From: Sphingopyxis sp. QXT-31
Lineage (GTDB): Bacteria; Pseudomonadota; Alphaproteobacteria; Sphingomonadales; Sphingomonadaceae
Direction of reading: 5' to 3'
NCBI RefSeq assembly: GCF_001984035.1
Contig: NZ_CP019449.1
Location: 2,418,001 to 2,482,000, forward strand
DNA: 64,000 nucleotides
The notes beneath the pieces were generated by a model. It was given only the letters and a program-made list of their open reading frames with translations, was not told the DNA's origin and ran no database searches. This document shows positions 1-6,628 of this stretch, piece by piece. Position 1 is the stretch's first letter; the number at the start of each line of letters is the position of its first letter. A program made the translations under genes and the position numbers.

Positions 1-399
1 CTCGGGATCACCGACAGCATAATTCCACAGCCGCACATACCAGGCGCGCGGCTCTCCCGCGGCATCGCGCCCCTCGATCGTCAGCGTCGGCCCGTGCAGC
101 GCATCGAGCGGCTTCACCCCGCCCGACCGCCAGCGGAACGAAAGCTGCGTGTGCCGGAAATCGCGCTTCGTCTCATAAGCCAGCAGCGGATGATCCCACC
201 GATCCTCCGCCGCCCAGATCAGCCCCGCCAGATCGTGCTTCCGATAGAAGACCGTCTCGACGCGCAGCGCTTGCGGCCCCATGGTCGTCACGCTCGCCAT
301 CATCGGCCGCGCAAAATCGACCGTCCAGAAACGCGGATCGAACCGCTTGATCCAGACCTTCCTCTGATGCGGCTCGGCCGCCACCAAGGCCCAGCCCAT
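1..399 (-). CDS. GTA/phage tail protein, N-terminal part (gene leaves the window)
   Basis: The reading frame opens at an ATG at 397-399 and runs 133 codons to base 1 without a stop, so only the N-terminus is visible. It begins MGWALVAAEPHQRKVW and is rich in Trp, Arg and aromatic residues (FDPRFWTVDFARPMMAS, EDRWDHPLLAYETKRDF, RAWYVRLWNYA). It follows the tape-measure gene directly, the place where GTA and lambda-like clusters encode distal tail or baseplate proteins (DUF2460 or non-contractile tail sheath type). The assignment rests mostly on position; I recognise the opening only as typical of sphingomonad tail proteins. A shorter antisense-type frame at 173-493 is a shadow of this gene. 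Confidence 0.6.
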   Translation of the reverse strand, partial: MGWALVAAEPHQRKVWIKRFDPRFWTVDFARPMMASVTTMGPQALRVETVFYRKHDLAGLIWAAEDRWDHPLLAYETKRDFRHTQLSFRWRSGGVKPLDALHGPTLTIEGRDAAGEPRAWYVRLWNYAVGDPE

Positions 400-965
400 C
401 ACTCGGCCTCCACCGCGCGCCGCACCGCGCGCGCCAGCTGCCGCCCGGTCTGCGCCAGCCGCCCCGGCTCGCTCCCCGCCTCGCCGCGCACATTCACCGT
501 GATCGCGATATTGCGTACGCCGCCGCCCGCCGCCTCGATCCGCCCGCTCGCCGTCGGCACGAACAGCTCGGGTCCGCGCTCGCCGACGCGGTACGCGCGC
601 CCGGCGCTCACCGGCCCGCCCGTCGCGCGCCCCGGTGCGCCGAACAGCGCCTGCGCGATCGAAACGCCCAGCGACAGCAGCCCGCCGCCGCTACCGCGCC
701 CCTGCTGCCCGCCGCCGAAAGCGTTGGAGATCGCCGCGCGCGCGATATCGGCCATCACCGACAGCGCCAGCCGCTTCAGATCCTCGAACCCCAGCTTGCC
801 CGTCACGATCGCACGCGTCAGCGCATTCTCGATCCGCCGCCCCGCCGCATCGGCCCCCGCCGCGAGCGATCCTTCCAGCTCGGCGCGCAGGCTTGCCACG
901 TCGCGCCGGAACGCGCCGGTGTCGGCGCGCACCGTTACCAGCGCCTCGTCGATGTCATCGCCCAT
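399..965 (-). CDS. Short phage/GTA tail tape measure protein
   Basis: A 188-residue protein that begins MGDDIDEALVTVRADTG and has a helical N-terminal half, a Gly-rich middle (GGGQQGRGSGGGLL) and the motif GRATGGPVSAGRAYRVGERG followed by PELFVPT, a hallmark of tail tape measure proteins of lambda-like phages and GTAs. RcGTA also uses a very short tape measure (about 220 residues), so this length is normal for a GTA and far too short for a usual siphophage tail. It overlaps the preceding chaperone gene by 11 bases and abuts the next tail gene, so the block is translationally coupled. Confidence 0.85.
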   Translation of the reverse strand: MGDDIDEALVTVRADTGAFRRDVASLRAELEGSLAAGADAAGRRIENALTRAIVTGKLGFEDLKRLALSVMADIARAAISNAFGGGQQGRGSGGGLLSLGVSIAQALFGAPGRATGGPVSAGRAYRVGERGPELFVPTASGRIEAAGGGVRNIAITVNVRGEAGSEPGRLAQTGRQLARAVRRAVEAE

Positions 966-1161
966 CGGGAAAAACCTCCATCATCGCCGCCAGCGCGTCG
1001 CGGTCCACCCCGGCCGCCGCTGCGTCGTCGTCCACCCAGCCCGCCAGCACCGCCGCCGCCTCGGCCGGCGTCGCCGCCCAAAATTCACCCGGCCGCCACC
1101 CCGCCAGCCGCGCCATCAGCCCCGCCAGCCGCACCGCGCCCGGCCCGAACGCGCCGCTCAT
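955..1161 (-). CDS. Small tail assembly chaperone (DUF2376/phage TAC type)
   Basis: A 68-residue protein starting MSGAFGPGAVRLAGLMARL and containing WRPGEFWAATPAEAAAVLAG, which matches the short acidic tail-assembly protein between gp10 and the tape measure in GTA clusters. The ATG at 1159-1161 overlaps the TGA of the upstream gene (ATGA), which decides this start; a longer reading from 1284 would be low-complexity Arg/Gly translation of the upstream gene. In lambda-like tails such proteins bind the tape measure during tail assembly; that role here is inferred from family and position. Confidence 0.75.
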   Translation of the reverse strand: MSGAFGPGAVRLAGLMARLAGWRPGEFWAATPAEAAAVLAGWVDDDAAAAGVDRDALAAMMEVFPDGR

Positions 1162-1472
1162 CGGCCCTGCAAAATCTGCCCGAGCAATATACGCAGCGCC
1201 GGCGTCACCGCCGCCAGCCCTGCCGCGACCACCGCTTCGCCGACCGCCTCGCGCGTCAGCCCTTCGGGCCGCTCGCTCACGCAATGCCAGAACAAGGCCG
1301 CCAGTTCGCCCAGCCCCAACCGCCCATCGGCGGCACGCTCGACCAGCGCGAACAGCGGCCCCAGCTCGCCCTCGGCCTCGACCAATGCTGCAAAGCTCGG
1401 CCGCAGCACGAACGCCTCGCCCGCGACGATCAGCTCCGCTTCGCCGCGCAGCATATTTGCTCCGCCGCTCAC
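1158..1472 (-). CDS. Gene transfer agent family protein (gp10-like tail assembly chaperone)
   Basis: A 104-residue protein, MSGGANMLRGEAELIVAGE followed by FVLRPSFAALVEAEGELG and ending TPALRILLGQILQGR. The pattern of a short beta N-terminus with L-R-P-S/T-F-x-A-L followed by a helical part is that of the GTA gp10 family (phage tail assembly chaperone class 11). It is coupled by ATGA overlaps to the major tail protein upstream and the small chaperone downstream. The next gene lies in the same operon, supporting a job in tail tube assembly. Confidence 0.8.
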   Translation of the reverse strand: MSGGANMLRGEAELIVAGEAFVLRPSFAALVEAEGELGPLFALVERAADGRLGLGELAALFWHCVSERPEGLTREAVGEAVVAAGLAAVTPALRILLGQILQGR

Positions 1473-1876
1473 AGGCTCACCACCGCGCCGCTCGACTCGA
1501 GGTTCAGCGTATATTGCCGCTCGCCATTATAATCGCCGGCATAGTCGAGCCGCGTCACCAGGAAGCGTCCCTGCATCCGCTCGCCGCTCTCGAAGCTCAG
1601 CTCATAGGCGTCGATCGCCCCCGACAGCGCATGGCCGCGCAGCCGCGCCTCGGCGTCGGAGCCGGTGAAGATGCCCGCCGCGCTCACCGACACCGAACGC
1701 ACTCCGGCGCCCGACAACAGCTCGCGCCAGCCGCCCGAATCCTTGGTCGTGACGTTCACCGCCTCGCCGTTCACCGACAGCTGCGTCGTGCGCAGCCCCG
1801 CCACCGTGGCATAGGCCGGCGGCACCGCGCCGTCGCCGATCTTGAGCAAAAATGCGCTCCCATTTTCGATTGCCAT
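1469..1876 (-). CDS. Major tail (tube) protein, TP901-1 family
   Basis: A 135-residue protein with the features of the phage major tail protein family TP901-1: MAIENGSAFLLKIGDG at the start, then TTQLSVNGEAVNVTTKDSGG and WRELLSGAGVRSVSVSAAGIF. These proteins polymerise into the hexameric rings of the tail tube. It is the GTA gp9 equivalent by order. The stop overlaps the start of the gp10-like gene by four bases. Upstream (1877-1926) lies a short gap and then a gene on the opposite strand, so the tail operon must have a promoter of its own there or be read through from 2439. Confidence 0.88.
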   Translation of the reverse strand: MAIENGSAFLLKIGDGAVPPAYATVAGLRTTQLSVNGEAVNVTTKDSGGWRELLSGAGVRSVSVSAAGIFTGSDAEARLRGHALSGAIDAYELSFESGERMQGRFLVTRLDYAGDYNGERQYTLNLESSGAVVSL

Positions 1877-1926
1877 CGTCTATTCTCCTTGCCTCACAAG
1901 AACATCCGCAAACGGGGAGTCGCAGG

Positions 1927-2262
1927 ATGCTGTTCACATCGATACTCTTGGCCGCCATGGCGCCCGCTTCGACCGCGAACGTCGACACGGCGCGCGCCGC
2001 CTTCACCAAATGCCTGCGCACCGACATGAAGAAGTCGCTCGAGGCCAAGATGGGCGAGGCCGAATATGAAATGGCGCTGAAATCCAACTGCTCGGAAGAA
2101 CGCGACGCCTTCCGCGCCGCGGTCATCGCCTTCGGCCGCGCCGCCGGCGACAGCGAAAAGAACGCAACCGACGACGCCGACATGCAGATCGAGGATTATC
2201 ACGCGAACTTCACCGACAAATTCAAGGACTACAGCTCGACCAACACCCTCCCGGGCGAGTGA
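1927..2262 (+). CDS. Small secreted protein of unknown function
   Basis: An 111-residue product beginning MLFTSILLAAMAPASTANV, a probable signal peptide cleaved near the Ala-rich segment, followed by a charged helical region with two cysteines (FTKCLRTDMKKSLEAK and ALKSNCSEERDAFRAA) that could form a disulfide. The ATG at 1927 is preceded by a purine-rich GGGGAG; an upstream in-frame ATG at 1852 would place the signal sequence inside the protein and is less likely. It sits on the plus strand between two minus-strand GTA genes, so it is not part of that operon. I do not recognise a family. Confidence 0.65.
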   Translation: MLFTSILLAAMAPASTANVDTARAAFTKCLRTDMKKSLEAKMGEAEYEMALKSNCSEERDAFRAAVIAFGRAAGDSEKNATDDADMQIEDYHANFTDKFKDYSSTNTLPGE

Positions 2263-2289
2263 TTTTGCTGCGGTAGACCTGCAGCAAAA
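2263..2289. terminator. Inverted repeat after the small secreted-protein gene
   Basis: TTTTGCTGC (2263-2271) and GCAGCAAAA (2281-2289) form a perfect nine-base stem with a nine-base loop directly after the stop codon of the plus-strand gene. The A/T ends give a T tract in either direction, so it may act as a bidirectional terminator. Confidence 0.55.
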
Positions 2290-2308
2290 AGTGCAGCAAA
2301 ACACCGGG

Positions 2309-2439
2309 CTCCCCTCACTGAAAGGGAGGGGTAGCGAGACTTGCGAACTTGTTCGCCAGTCGCAGCTGGGGGTGGGTCCGCGGGATAAGACAGACGCTCG
2401 CTTCGCTCGCACCCACCCCTCCCTTGCAGGGAGGGGAGC
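2309..2439. repeat. Dispersed palindromic repeat, family B
   Basis: The element begins with CTCCCCTC...GGGAGGGG, carries the core GAGACTTGCGAACTTGTTCG followed by CCAGTCGCA, and ends with a CTCCCTTGCAGGGAGGGG hairpin. The same core occurs at 22843-22994 and 50150-50265 and in part at 7552-7618. It fills the gap between the DUF3168 gene and the plus-strand insertion and touches the stop codon of the DUF3168 gene. Confidence 0.8.
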
Positions 2440-2834
2440 TATAACGCCACCAAACACCGGCACCGCACGACAATCTCGTGCCGCCACCCTCCATCCTTCG
2501 CAAACGCAAAGCGCGTCCGCACCACCCGCGCGCTGACGATCGACCAGCCACCCGCCCCGCCGCGCATCTCCGGCACCAGCGCCTCGATCCGCCCCGCCGC
2601 CGCGTCGCCCGCCGCCTCGCCGGCTCCGACCAGCGCCAGCGTCATGCGCACCTCGCGCCCGGCGGCATCCTTCGTCCCCCAGTCGCTCCCCTCGGCCCCG
2701 CCGATACTGACATAGGGCGCGCTCGCCCGCGCCGGCACGCCGTCGAACACCCCGTGCACCAGCCCCGCCAGCACCACATCGTCCGCCAGCACGCGCAGCG
2801 CCCGCGCGCGTATCGCTGCCTCGGCGCCGCTCAT
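2439..2834 (-). CDS. DUF3168 tail terminator/completion protein
   Basis: A 131-residue protein starting MSGAEAAIRARALRVLADD, with FDGVPARASAPYVSIGGAEG, the conserved P-Y-V/I-x-x-G centre of DUF3168, and a C-terminal RFAFAKDGGWRHEIVVRCR strand region. DUF3168 proteins (RcGTA gp8 position) cap the tail at its joint with the head. The start at 2834 overlaps the stop of the connector gene (ATGA). A longer upstream reading to 3323 is Gly/Arg-rich out-of-frame translation. The stop codon abuts a palindromic repeat. Confidence 0.82.
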   Translation of the reverse strand: MSGAEAAIRARALRVLADDVVLAGLVHGVFDGVPARASAPYVSIGGAEGSDWGTKDAAGREVRMTLALVGAGEAAGDAAAGRIEALVPEMRGGAGGWSIVSARVVRTRFAFAKDGGWRHEIVVRCRCLVAL

Positions 2835-3379
2835 CGTCCCAGCCTCACGCGCCGCCACGGCTGCCACAGCGCCGCGACGATCGCCGGCGGCGCGCACCCG
2901 AATTCGCCCCGGGCTTCGCTCCGCGCCTCGTGCAGATGCTGGATCATCCGCGCCAACCCCTGGCGGATCGCCTCGGGAACCCCATTGACCTCGCTCGCCA
3001 GCCCGGCGCGATAGGTCATGCGCACATGCGTCGCGTCGCCCGGCGCGTCGATCCGCACCCGCGCGGCGCCATCGCGGTCGATCTCGCACCGCCAGGCATC
3101 GCCCGCCAGTGCCGTCTCGGCGCCGCCGACCAGCCCCGTCACCGCCTCGACCGCCACCACCGGCCGCTTGATCAGCCTGATCCAGCCCGCCGCCACCGGC
3201 ATCTCTTCGGTCACCGCGCGCGCGATCAGCATCTGCCCGGTAAAGGCCTCGCACAGATCGGCCGCGCTCCGGATCAGCCCCGCGACCACCGCGTCGTCCT
3301 GGCCCGCGCCCAGCCGCAGCCACGCCTTCGCCTCGGCGACGCCCACCGGCGCCGCGCCCTTCTCGATCGCGGTGATCAT
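2831..3379 (-). CDS. Head-tail connector (phage gp6-like) protein
   Basis: A 182-residue protein: MITAIEKGAAPVGVAEAKAW then LRLGAGQDDAVVAGLIRSA and DLCEAFTGQMLIARAVTEE, the typical V-x-x-A-K-x-x-L-R-x-x-x-x-x-D-D-x-x-I opening of phage gp6/DUF3199-type connectors, followed by a strand-rich middle and a C-terminal helix (AIRQGLARMIQHLHEARSE). The C-terminus ends with ALWQPWRRVRLGR as in other GTA gp6 proteins. It is coupled downstream to DUF3168 and upstream abuts the fibre-adaptor-like gene. It joins the portal to the tail. Confidence 0.85.
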   Translation of the reverse strand: MITAIEKGAAPVGVAEAKAWLRLGAGQDDAVVAGLIRSAADLCEAFTGQMLIARAVTEEMPVAAGWIRLIKRPVVAVEAVTGLVGGAETALAGDAWRCEIDRDGAARVRIDAPGDATHVRMTYRAGLASEVNGVPEAIRQGLARMIQHLHEARSEARGEFGCAPPAIVAALWQPWRRVRLGR

Positions 3380-3657
3380 CAGCGTTCCTCCACCCGCAGC
3401 ATGATCGAACGTTCGTCGATCTGCCCGTCGCTCAGCGTGACCCGGTTGGTCACGCGATACAGGCCGCCCGCGACCCCGCCCGCGATCGTCGCGGCACAGC
3501 GCAGCAAGTCGTGGCTCGCGCCCGCCACCGCCACGCCCCCGTCGACATCGGGCTCGACCGCCCAGCTCGCATCTTCGATGGTCTGCCCGTCCAGATAGGC
3601 ATCGCCCCAGTCGAACGCATAATCGATCCGCGCCCCCGGATCCTTGATCAGCAACAT
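3379..3657 (-). CDS. Small phage protein resembling fibre-tail adaptors
   Basis: A 92-residue protein, MLLIKDPGARIDYAFDWG then AYLDGQTIEDASWAVEPD, then a Cys-containing strand region and YRVTNRVTLSDGQIDERSIM. The order 'K-D-P-x-x-x-x-D-Y-x-x-D-W ... L-x-x-x-T-I-x-x-x-x-W ... V-T-N-x-V ... G-x-x-x-E-R-S' matches a family of small Ig-like phage proteins that PGAP-style annotation calls fibre-tail adaptors. It lies next to the S74 fibre genes, which supports that reading. Its stop overlaps the connector start by one base. Not a usual RcGTA gene. Confidence 0.6.
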   Translation of the reverse strand: MLLIKDPGARIDYAFDWGDAYLDGQTIEDASWAVEPDVDGGVAVAGASHDLLRCAATIAGGVAGGLYRVTNRVTLSDGQIDERSIMLRVEER

Positions 3658-3681
3658 CTTATTTCTCCCGCCCGCATCCGA

Positions 3682-3812
3682 TCCTCCCCACTTGTGGGAG
3701 GTGGCAGCGCGAAGTGCTGACGGAGGGGGCTGGCATCCTCACGCGACTTCGCGTCGGGACGCCAGCCCCCTCCACCATGCTTCGCATGGTCCCCCTCCCC
3801 GTTCCGGGAGGA
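3682..3812. repeat. Dispersed palindromic repeat, family A
   Basis: Bounded by TCCTCCC and GGGAGGA, with GGTGGCAGCGCGAAGTGCTG and a GGAGGGGGCTGGC / GCCAGCCCCCTCC inner stem, then GGTCCCCCTCCCCG. A near copy is at 33657-33791; half-related elements with the GGGGAGGGGGACCGC motif are at 8752-8817 and 30294-30423. It separates the 55-codon ORF from the fibre-adaptor-like gene. Confidence 0.8.
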
Positions 3813-3820
3813 TTTCGTCT

Positions 3821-3988
3821 TCACCTCTTCCTCGCGACCACCCGCCGTTCGCGCGCTTGCGCCCCGGCCCCGCCGCCGCGCCCCGCGCCCAGCACGGCCC
3901 CCAACCGCGGCCCGGCCCACTCGCCCGCCAGGTCGCGGACCCCGGCATCGCCGATCGCCGCGCCCGACAGCGCGCGCGCGCCCATCAT
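3821..3988 (-). CDS. Hypothetical 55-residue protein coupled to the fibre gene
   Basis: An ORF from ATG at 3988 (a second ATG follows at once) to 3821, reading MMGARALSGAAIGDAGVRDL then AGEWAGPRLGAVLGAGRGGG and a basic tail. Its start overlaps the TGA of the S74 gene by four bases (ATGA), the main evidence that it is real, as composition alone is weak. No family recognised. It might be a small accessory of the fibre module. A family A repeat begins nine bases beyond its stop. Confidence 0.4.
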   Translation of the reverse strand: MMGARALSGAAIGDAGVRDLAGEWAGPRLGAVLGAGRGGGAGAQARERRVVARKR

Positions 3989-4530
3989 GCCGCCGCTCCG
4001 GCGACCAGCCCCGCGATCAGGAACAAAGCCAACTGGTCGCTGCGCACCCCGAAGCGGTCGTGCCAATCGCCGTCCGCATCCTGCCAGCGGTCGAAACAGA
4101 GGAAGGCATAAGGCGTGCGCCCCGGCCGCCCGTCGGCCCCGATCGCATCGACCAGCCCCTCGTCGGCCATCACCGCCCAGACATGCTGCGCGCGCACCCC
4201 GAAATGCCGCCGGGCGTCATCGGCGCCCTTCGCCGCGATCGCATCTTCCCACTGGAAAAAGCCCAGCACGCCCGCGATCCGCTGCGCCGCGCGCAGCTCG
4301 GCCGCGCTCGCGCCGCCCTGCCAGCGTTTCTCGCGCGCATCCGATGTGTTGATCGTCCCCGTCGCCGCATAGACCGTCGACCAGCGAAAGCCGCTCAGCC
4401 CCAATGTCTGCGCATTGTCGGCACCCGGCCGAAACCGCCCGGCATTGTCGAGCACCGCCGCCTTGTCGAGCAGCCCCGCGTTCGACACGCTGAATTTCAG
4501 GTCGGTCTGCCCGCCATGCCCCACGGGCAT
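3985..4530 (-). CDS. Tail fibre C-terminal part with S74 intramolecular chaperone domain
   Basis: A 181-codon frame whose ATG at 4530 is four codons after an in-frame TAG (4543-4545) that ends the upstream 269-residue ORF; both share one frame, so this is probably the C-terminal part of a single 455-codon gene. The motif GTINTSDAREKRW carries the Ser-Asp pair of peptidase S74/endosialidase chaperone domains, which trimerise fibres and cut themselves off; later FFQWEDAIAAKG, HFGVRAQHVWAVM and RTPYAFLCFDRWQDADGDWH are also typical. It may still be made by reinitiation at 4530 (MPVGHGGQTD). Confidence 0.7.
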   Translation of the reverse strand: MPVGHGGQTDLKFSVSNAGLLDKAAVLDNAGRFRPGADNAQTLGLSGFRWSTVYAATGTINTSDAREKRWQGGASAAELRAAQRIAGVLGFFQWEDAIAAKGADDARRHFGVRAQHVWAVMADEGLVDAIGADGRPGRTPYAFLCFDRWQDADGDWHDRFGVRSDQLALFLIAGLVAGAAA

Positions 4531-4542
4531 CGTCGCCGCGAT

Positions 4543-5352
4543 CTACGCACGCACCCCGGCGCCGCTCACCGATCCATCGGCAGAGCGAAAGTTCAGCGCG
4601 GCAAAGGCCGCATTCGCGCTCCACCCCACGGTCCCCGCCTGCGTATCGGCGATCTCGATCACCACCGGCGCGCTGCCGTCGACCGCCGAACTGCCCTTGA
4701 CCACCAGCCGCTGCCCCGGCGCCTCTTCGCCCACGCCCAGATTGCCCGCGCAGACGAAGCCGCCGCCGCTCCGCTGGTGAACGAGCGCGCTCGCGGGCAC
4801 ATTGACCCAGCCGCTGCCGCGCCGCACCGTCACGCTGTCCGCCGCCTCGACAGCGCTCGCCGACGAATGCCCGGTCGAGACCGGCTGCTTGCCCGCAATC
4901 GCGCCATCATGCCCCGCGACCGCCGCCTGTGTCGCCGCCAGCGCAGTGCCCTGCGCCGTCACCGTCGTGCCGAGCGCCGCCAGCCCCGCGGCATTGGCGG
5001 CGACGCCCGCCGCCGCACCGGCCAACGCCGTATCGGCGGCGGAGAACCACCCCGCCCCCGCGGTCAGCGCGACCGTCTTGATCCCGCCCGCGAACGCCAC
5101 CGCCGCGCCGCCGTTCGACGAAGCCGCGACGACATCGCGCACCAGCCGCCCCTCGGCGTCGAGATGCCCGGTCCCAGTCTCCCATTCGCCGGCATGCGTC
5201 ACCCCGGCGATCGCATAATGAAAGCTCGCCCCGCCCGGCACCGCCGCGCCGAACGCGCGATGCCCCGGCAAGGCCCCGCCCAGCACCAGCGCACCGCTCC
5301 CCGTCCCCGTGCACCGCTCGCGCACCAGGTCGGCAAAAAACAGGCTCGGCAT
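4543..5352 (-). CDS. Tail fibre N-terminal part, cut by an in-frame amber codon
   Basis: A 269-residue frame starting MPSLFFADLVRERCTGTGSG, a phage fibre N-terminus that binds the virion, followed by AFGAAVPGGASFHYAIAGVT, an Ala-rich helical shaft (residues about 110-165) and strand-rich repeats (LGVGEEAPGQRLVVKGSSAV). It stops at TAG 4543-4545 after SGAGVRA; without that codon the frame would continue IAAT into the S74 half. Related fibres normally have a Glu or similar residue there. A strong terminator (5384-5418) lies just upstream, so the gene likely has its own promoter or depends on read-through. Confidence 0.65.
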   Translation of the reverse strand: MPSLFFADLVRERCTGTGSGALVLGGALPGHRAFGAAVPGGASFHYAIAGVTHAGEWETGTGHLDAEGRLVRDVVAASSNGGAAVAFAGGIKTVALTAGAGWFSAADTALAGAAAGVAANAAGLAALGTTVTAQGTALAATQAAVAGHDGAIAGKQPVSTGHSSASAVEAADSVTVRRGSGWVNVPASALVHQRSGGGFVCAGNLGVGEEAPGQRLVVKGSSAVDGSAPVVIEIADTQAGTVGWSANAAFAALNFRSADGSVSGAGVRA

Positions 5353-5383
5353 GATCGGCCGTCCTTTCGACTATGATCGATGG

Positions 5384-5418
5384 AAAAAGACGGACGGGTC
5401 GAGCTTCGACCCGTCCGT
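5384..5418 (-). terminator. Rho-independent terminator after the major capsid gene
   Basis: On the minus strand a perfect 13-bp stem (ACGGACGGGTCGA, 5390-5402, with its complement 5406-5418), loop of three, then C and TTTTT (5384-5388). It separates the capsid gene from the fibre module. A second GC-rich hairpin (arms 5421-5431 and 5454-5464) lies between it and the capsid stop. Confidence 0.85.
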
Positions 5419-5480
5419 ATGCGCCCGGCCCAATCCCGAAAGGGGAGGGAGCCGGGCCGGGCGCCGCATCGCGCGCCAGC

Positions 5481-6623
5481 TCAGCTGGCGGCGAATTTCA
5501 TCAGCTTGATCGCGTTCGAATCGATGATCGCGCCGCCCACCCTTTTGGTTGCATAGAAATGCACGAAGGGCTTGTTGCTGAACGGATCGCGCAGGATGCG
5601 CGTCTCGCCGCGGTCGGCGACGAGGTAACCCGCGCGGAAATTGCCGAAGGCGATCGACAGGCTGTCGGCGGCCAGCGCCGGCATGTCCTCGGCCTCGACC
5701 ACCGGATAGCCAAGCAGGCTCGCCGCCTGCCCCTCGACCAACCCCGGCTGCCAGATAAAGGCGCCGTCGCTCGTCTTGAACTTGCGGATCCGCGCCAGCG
5801 TATCGCTGTTCATCACCCAGCACGCCCCCTGGCGGTACGGCGCGCGCAGCGAGTGCACCAGGTCGACCAATTTGTCCTGCGGGTTCGACGCCGCAAACGC
5901 CCCCGCGGCCCCCGACGCGATATATTGCAGCTCGCCGAAATCGCGCACCGCATCGGCCTCGTTCGTGGCGGTATAGGACAGGAAGCCCTTGGGCCGGTTG
6001 GTCCCGTTGCCGCCGACGAAGGCCGTGCCCTCGGCCACCGCGAACTCGCGCCCGATCTCGTCGGCCAGCCAGGCCTCGACATCGAACATCGCATCGTCGA
6101 GCATCGCCTGGCTCGCCGCCGGATTGGCGTAAAGCTCGCCCGACGGCGGCGCGATCTCGGCGAAGCTTCGCGTGTCGGTCTCGGGCCGCGCTGCCGTCTC
6201 GCCGACCCAGCCGGCTTCGGTGGCGCCGGTCGCGACCAGCTTGCGATAGCCGCTCGTCCCCGTCTGCACGACGGTCGCGATGCGCCGGATCGGCGACAGC
6301 GATTTCAGCGTCGAGGCGATCGACCCGTCGATCTCGCGCGGCACCGCATAGCCGCCCTCGGCGGCGCTAGCGCCCGACAGGCTCTTCATCTCGACCCCCG
6401 CATCGATCCCGCGCCGCAGATAGCGCTCGACAAAGGCATCGCGCGCCGGATCGGCGGCCTTCGCCCCATCGAGCGGCAGCCGTCCCGCCGCCACCGCCTG
6501 CGCGTCGAGCTGCGCCTTCAGCGCCGACACCGACGCCTTGAGCTCGTCGACCGCCTCGGCCGCCAGCACCGCATCGAACGCGCCCTCCAGCGCATCCGCC
6601 TTCACTTCGATATCCACTTCCAT
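5481..6623 (-). CDS. Major capsid protein, HK97 family
   Basis: A 380-residue HK97-fold capsid protein. Residues 1-90 form a charged delta-like scaffold (MEVDIEVKADALEGAFDAVL ... LKAQLDAQAVAAG), followed by the mature domain with GGYAVPREIDGSIASTLKSL, WVGETAARPETDTRSFAEI, the E-loop region, NGTNRPKGFLSYT and the C-terminal LRDPFSNKPFVHFYATKRVG. The start at 6623 (MEVDIEVK) lies five bases after the protease stop. It is cut by the U35 protease encoded upstream during head maturation. GTA gp5 equivalent; it is followed by a strong terminator. Confidence 0.92.
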   Translation of the reverse strand: MEVDIEVKADALEGAFDAVLAAEAVDELKASVSALKAQLDAQAVAAGRLPLDGAKAADPARDAFVERYLRRGIDAGVEMKSLSGASAAEGGYAVPREIDGSIASTLKSLSPIRRIATVVQTGTSGYRKLVATGATEAGWVGETAARPETDTRSFAEIAPPSGELYANPAASQAMLDDAMFDVEAWLADEIGREFAVAEGTAFVGGNGTNRPKGFLSYTATNEADAVRDFGELQYIASGAAGAFAASNPQDKLVDLVHSLRAPYRQGACWVMNSDTLARIRKFKTSDGAFIWQPGLVEGQAASLLGYPVVEAEDMPALAADSLSIAFGNFRAGYLVADRGETRILRDPFSNKPFVHFYATKRVGGAIIDSNAIKLMKFAAS

Positions 6624-6628
6624 GCCCG

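Noticed and set aside
173..493. Minus-strand 106-codon ORF MCAARRGASRGG...
   Set aside because: Out of frame with the tail protein at 1-399 and the tape measure; Arg/Gly-rich shadow.
94..1668. 524-codon plus-strand ORF across the tail genes
   Set aside because: Arg/Pro/Ala-rich low-complexity product on the opposite strand of recognised tail genes; a typical GC-rich antisense shadow.
635..2029. 464-codon plus-strand ORF
   Set aside because: Antisense to tail genes and of biased composition; no domain visible. Only 1927-2262 in another frame is a plausible gene.
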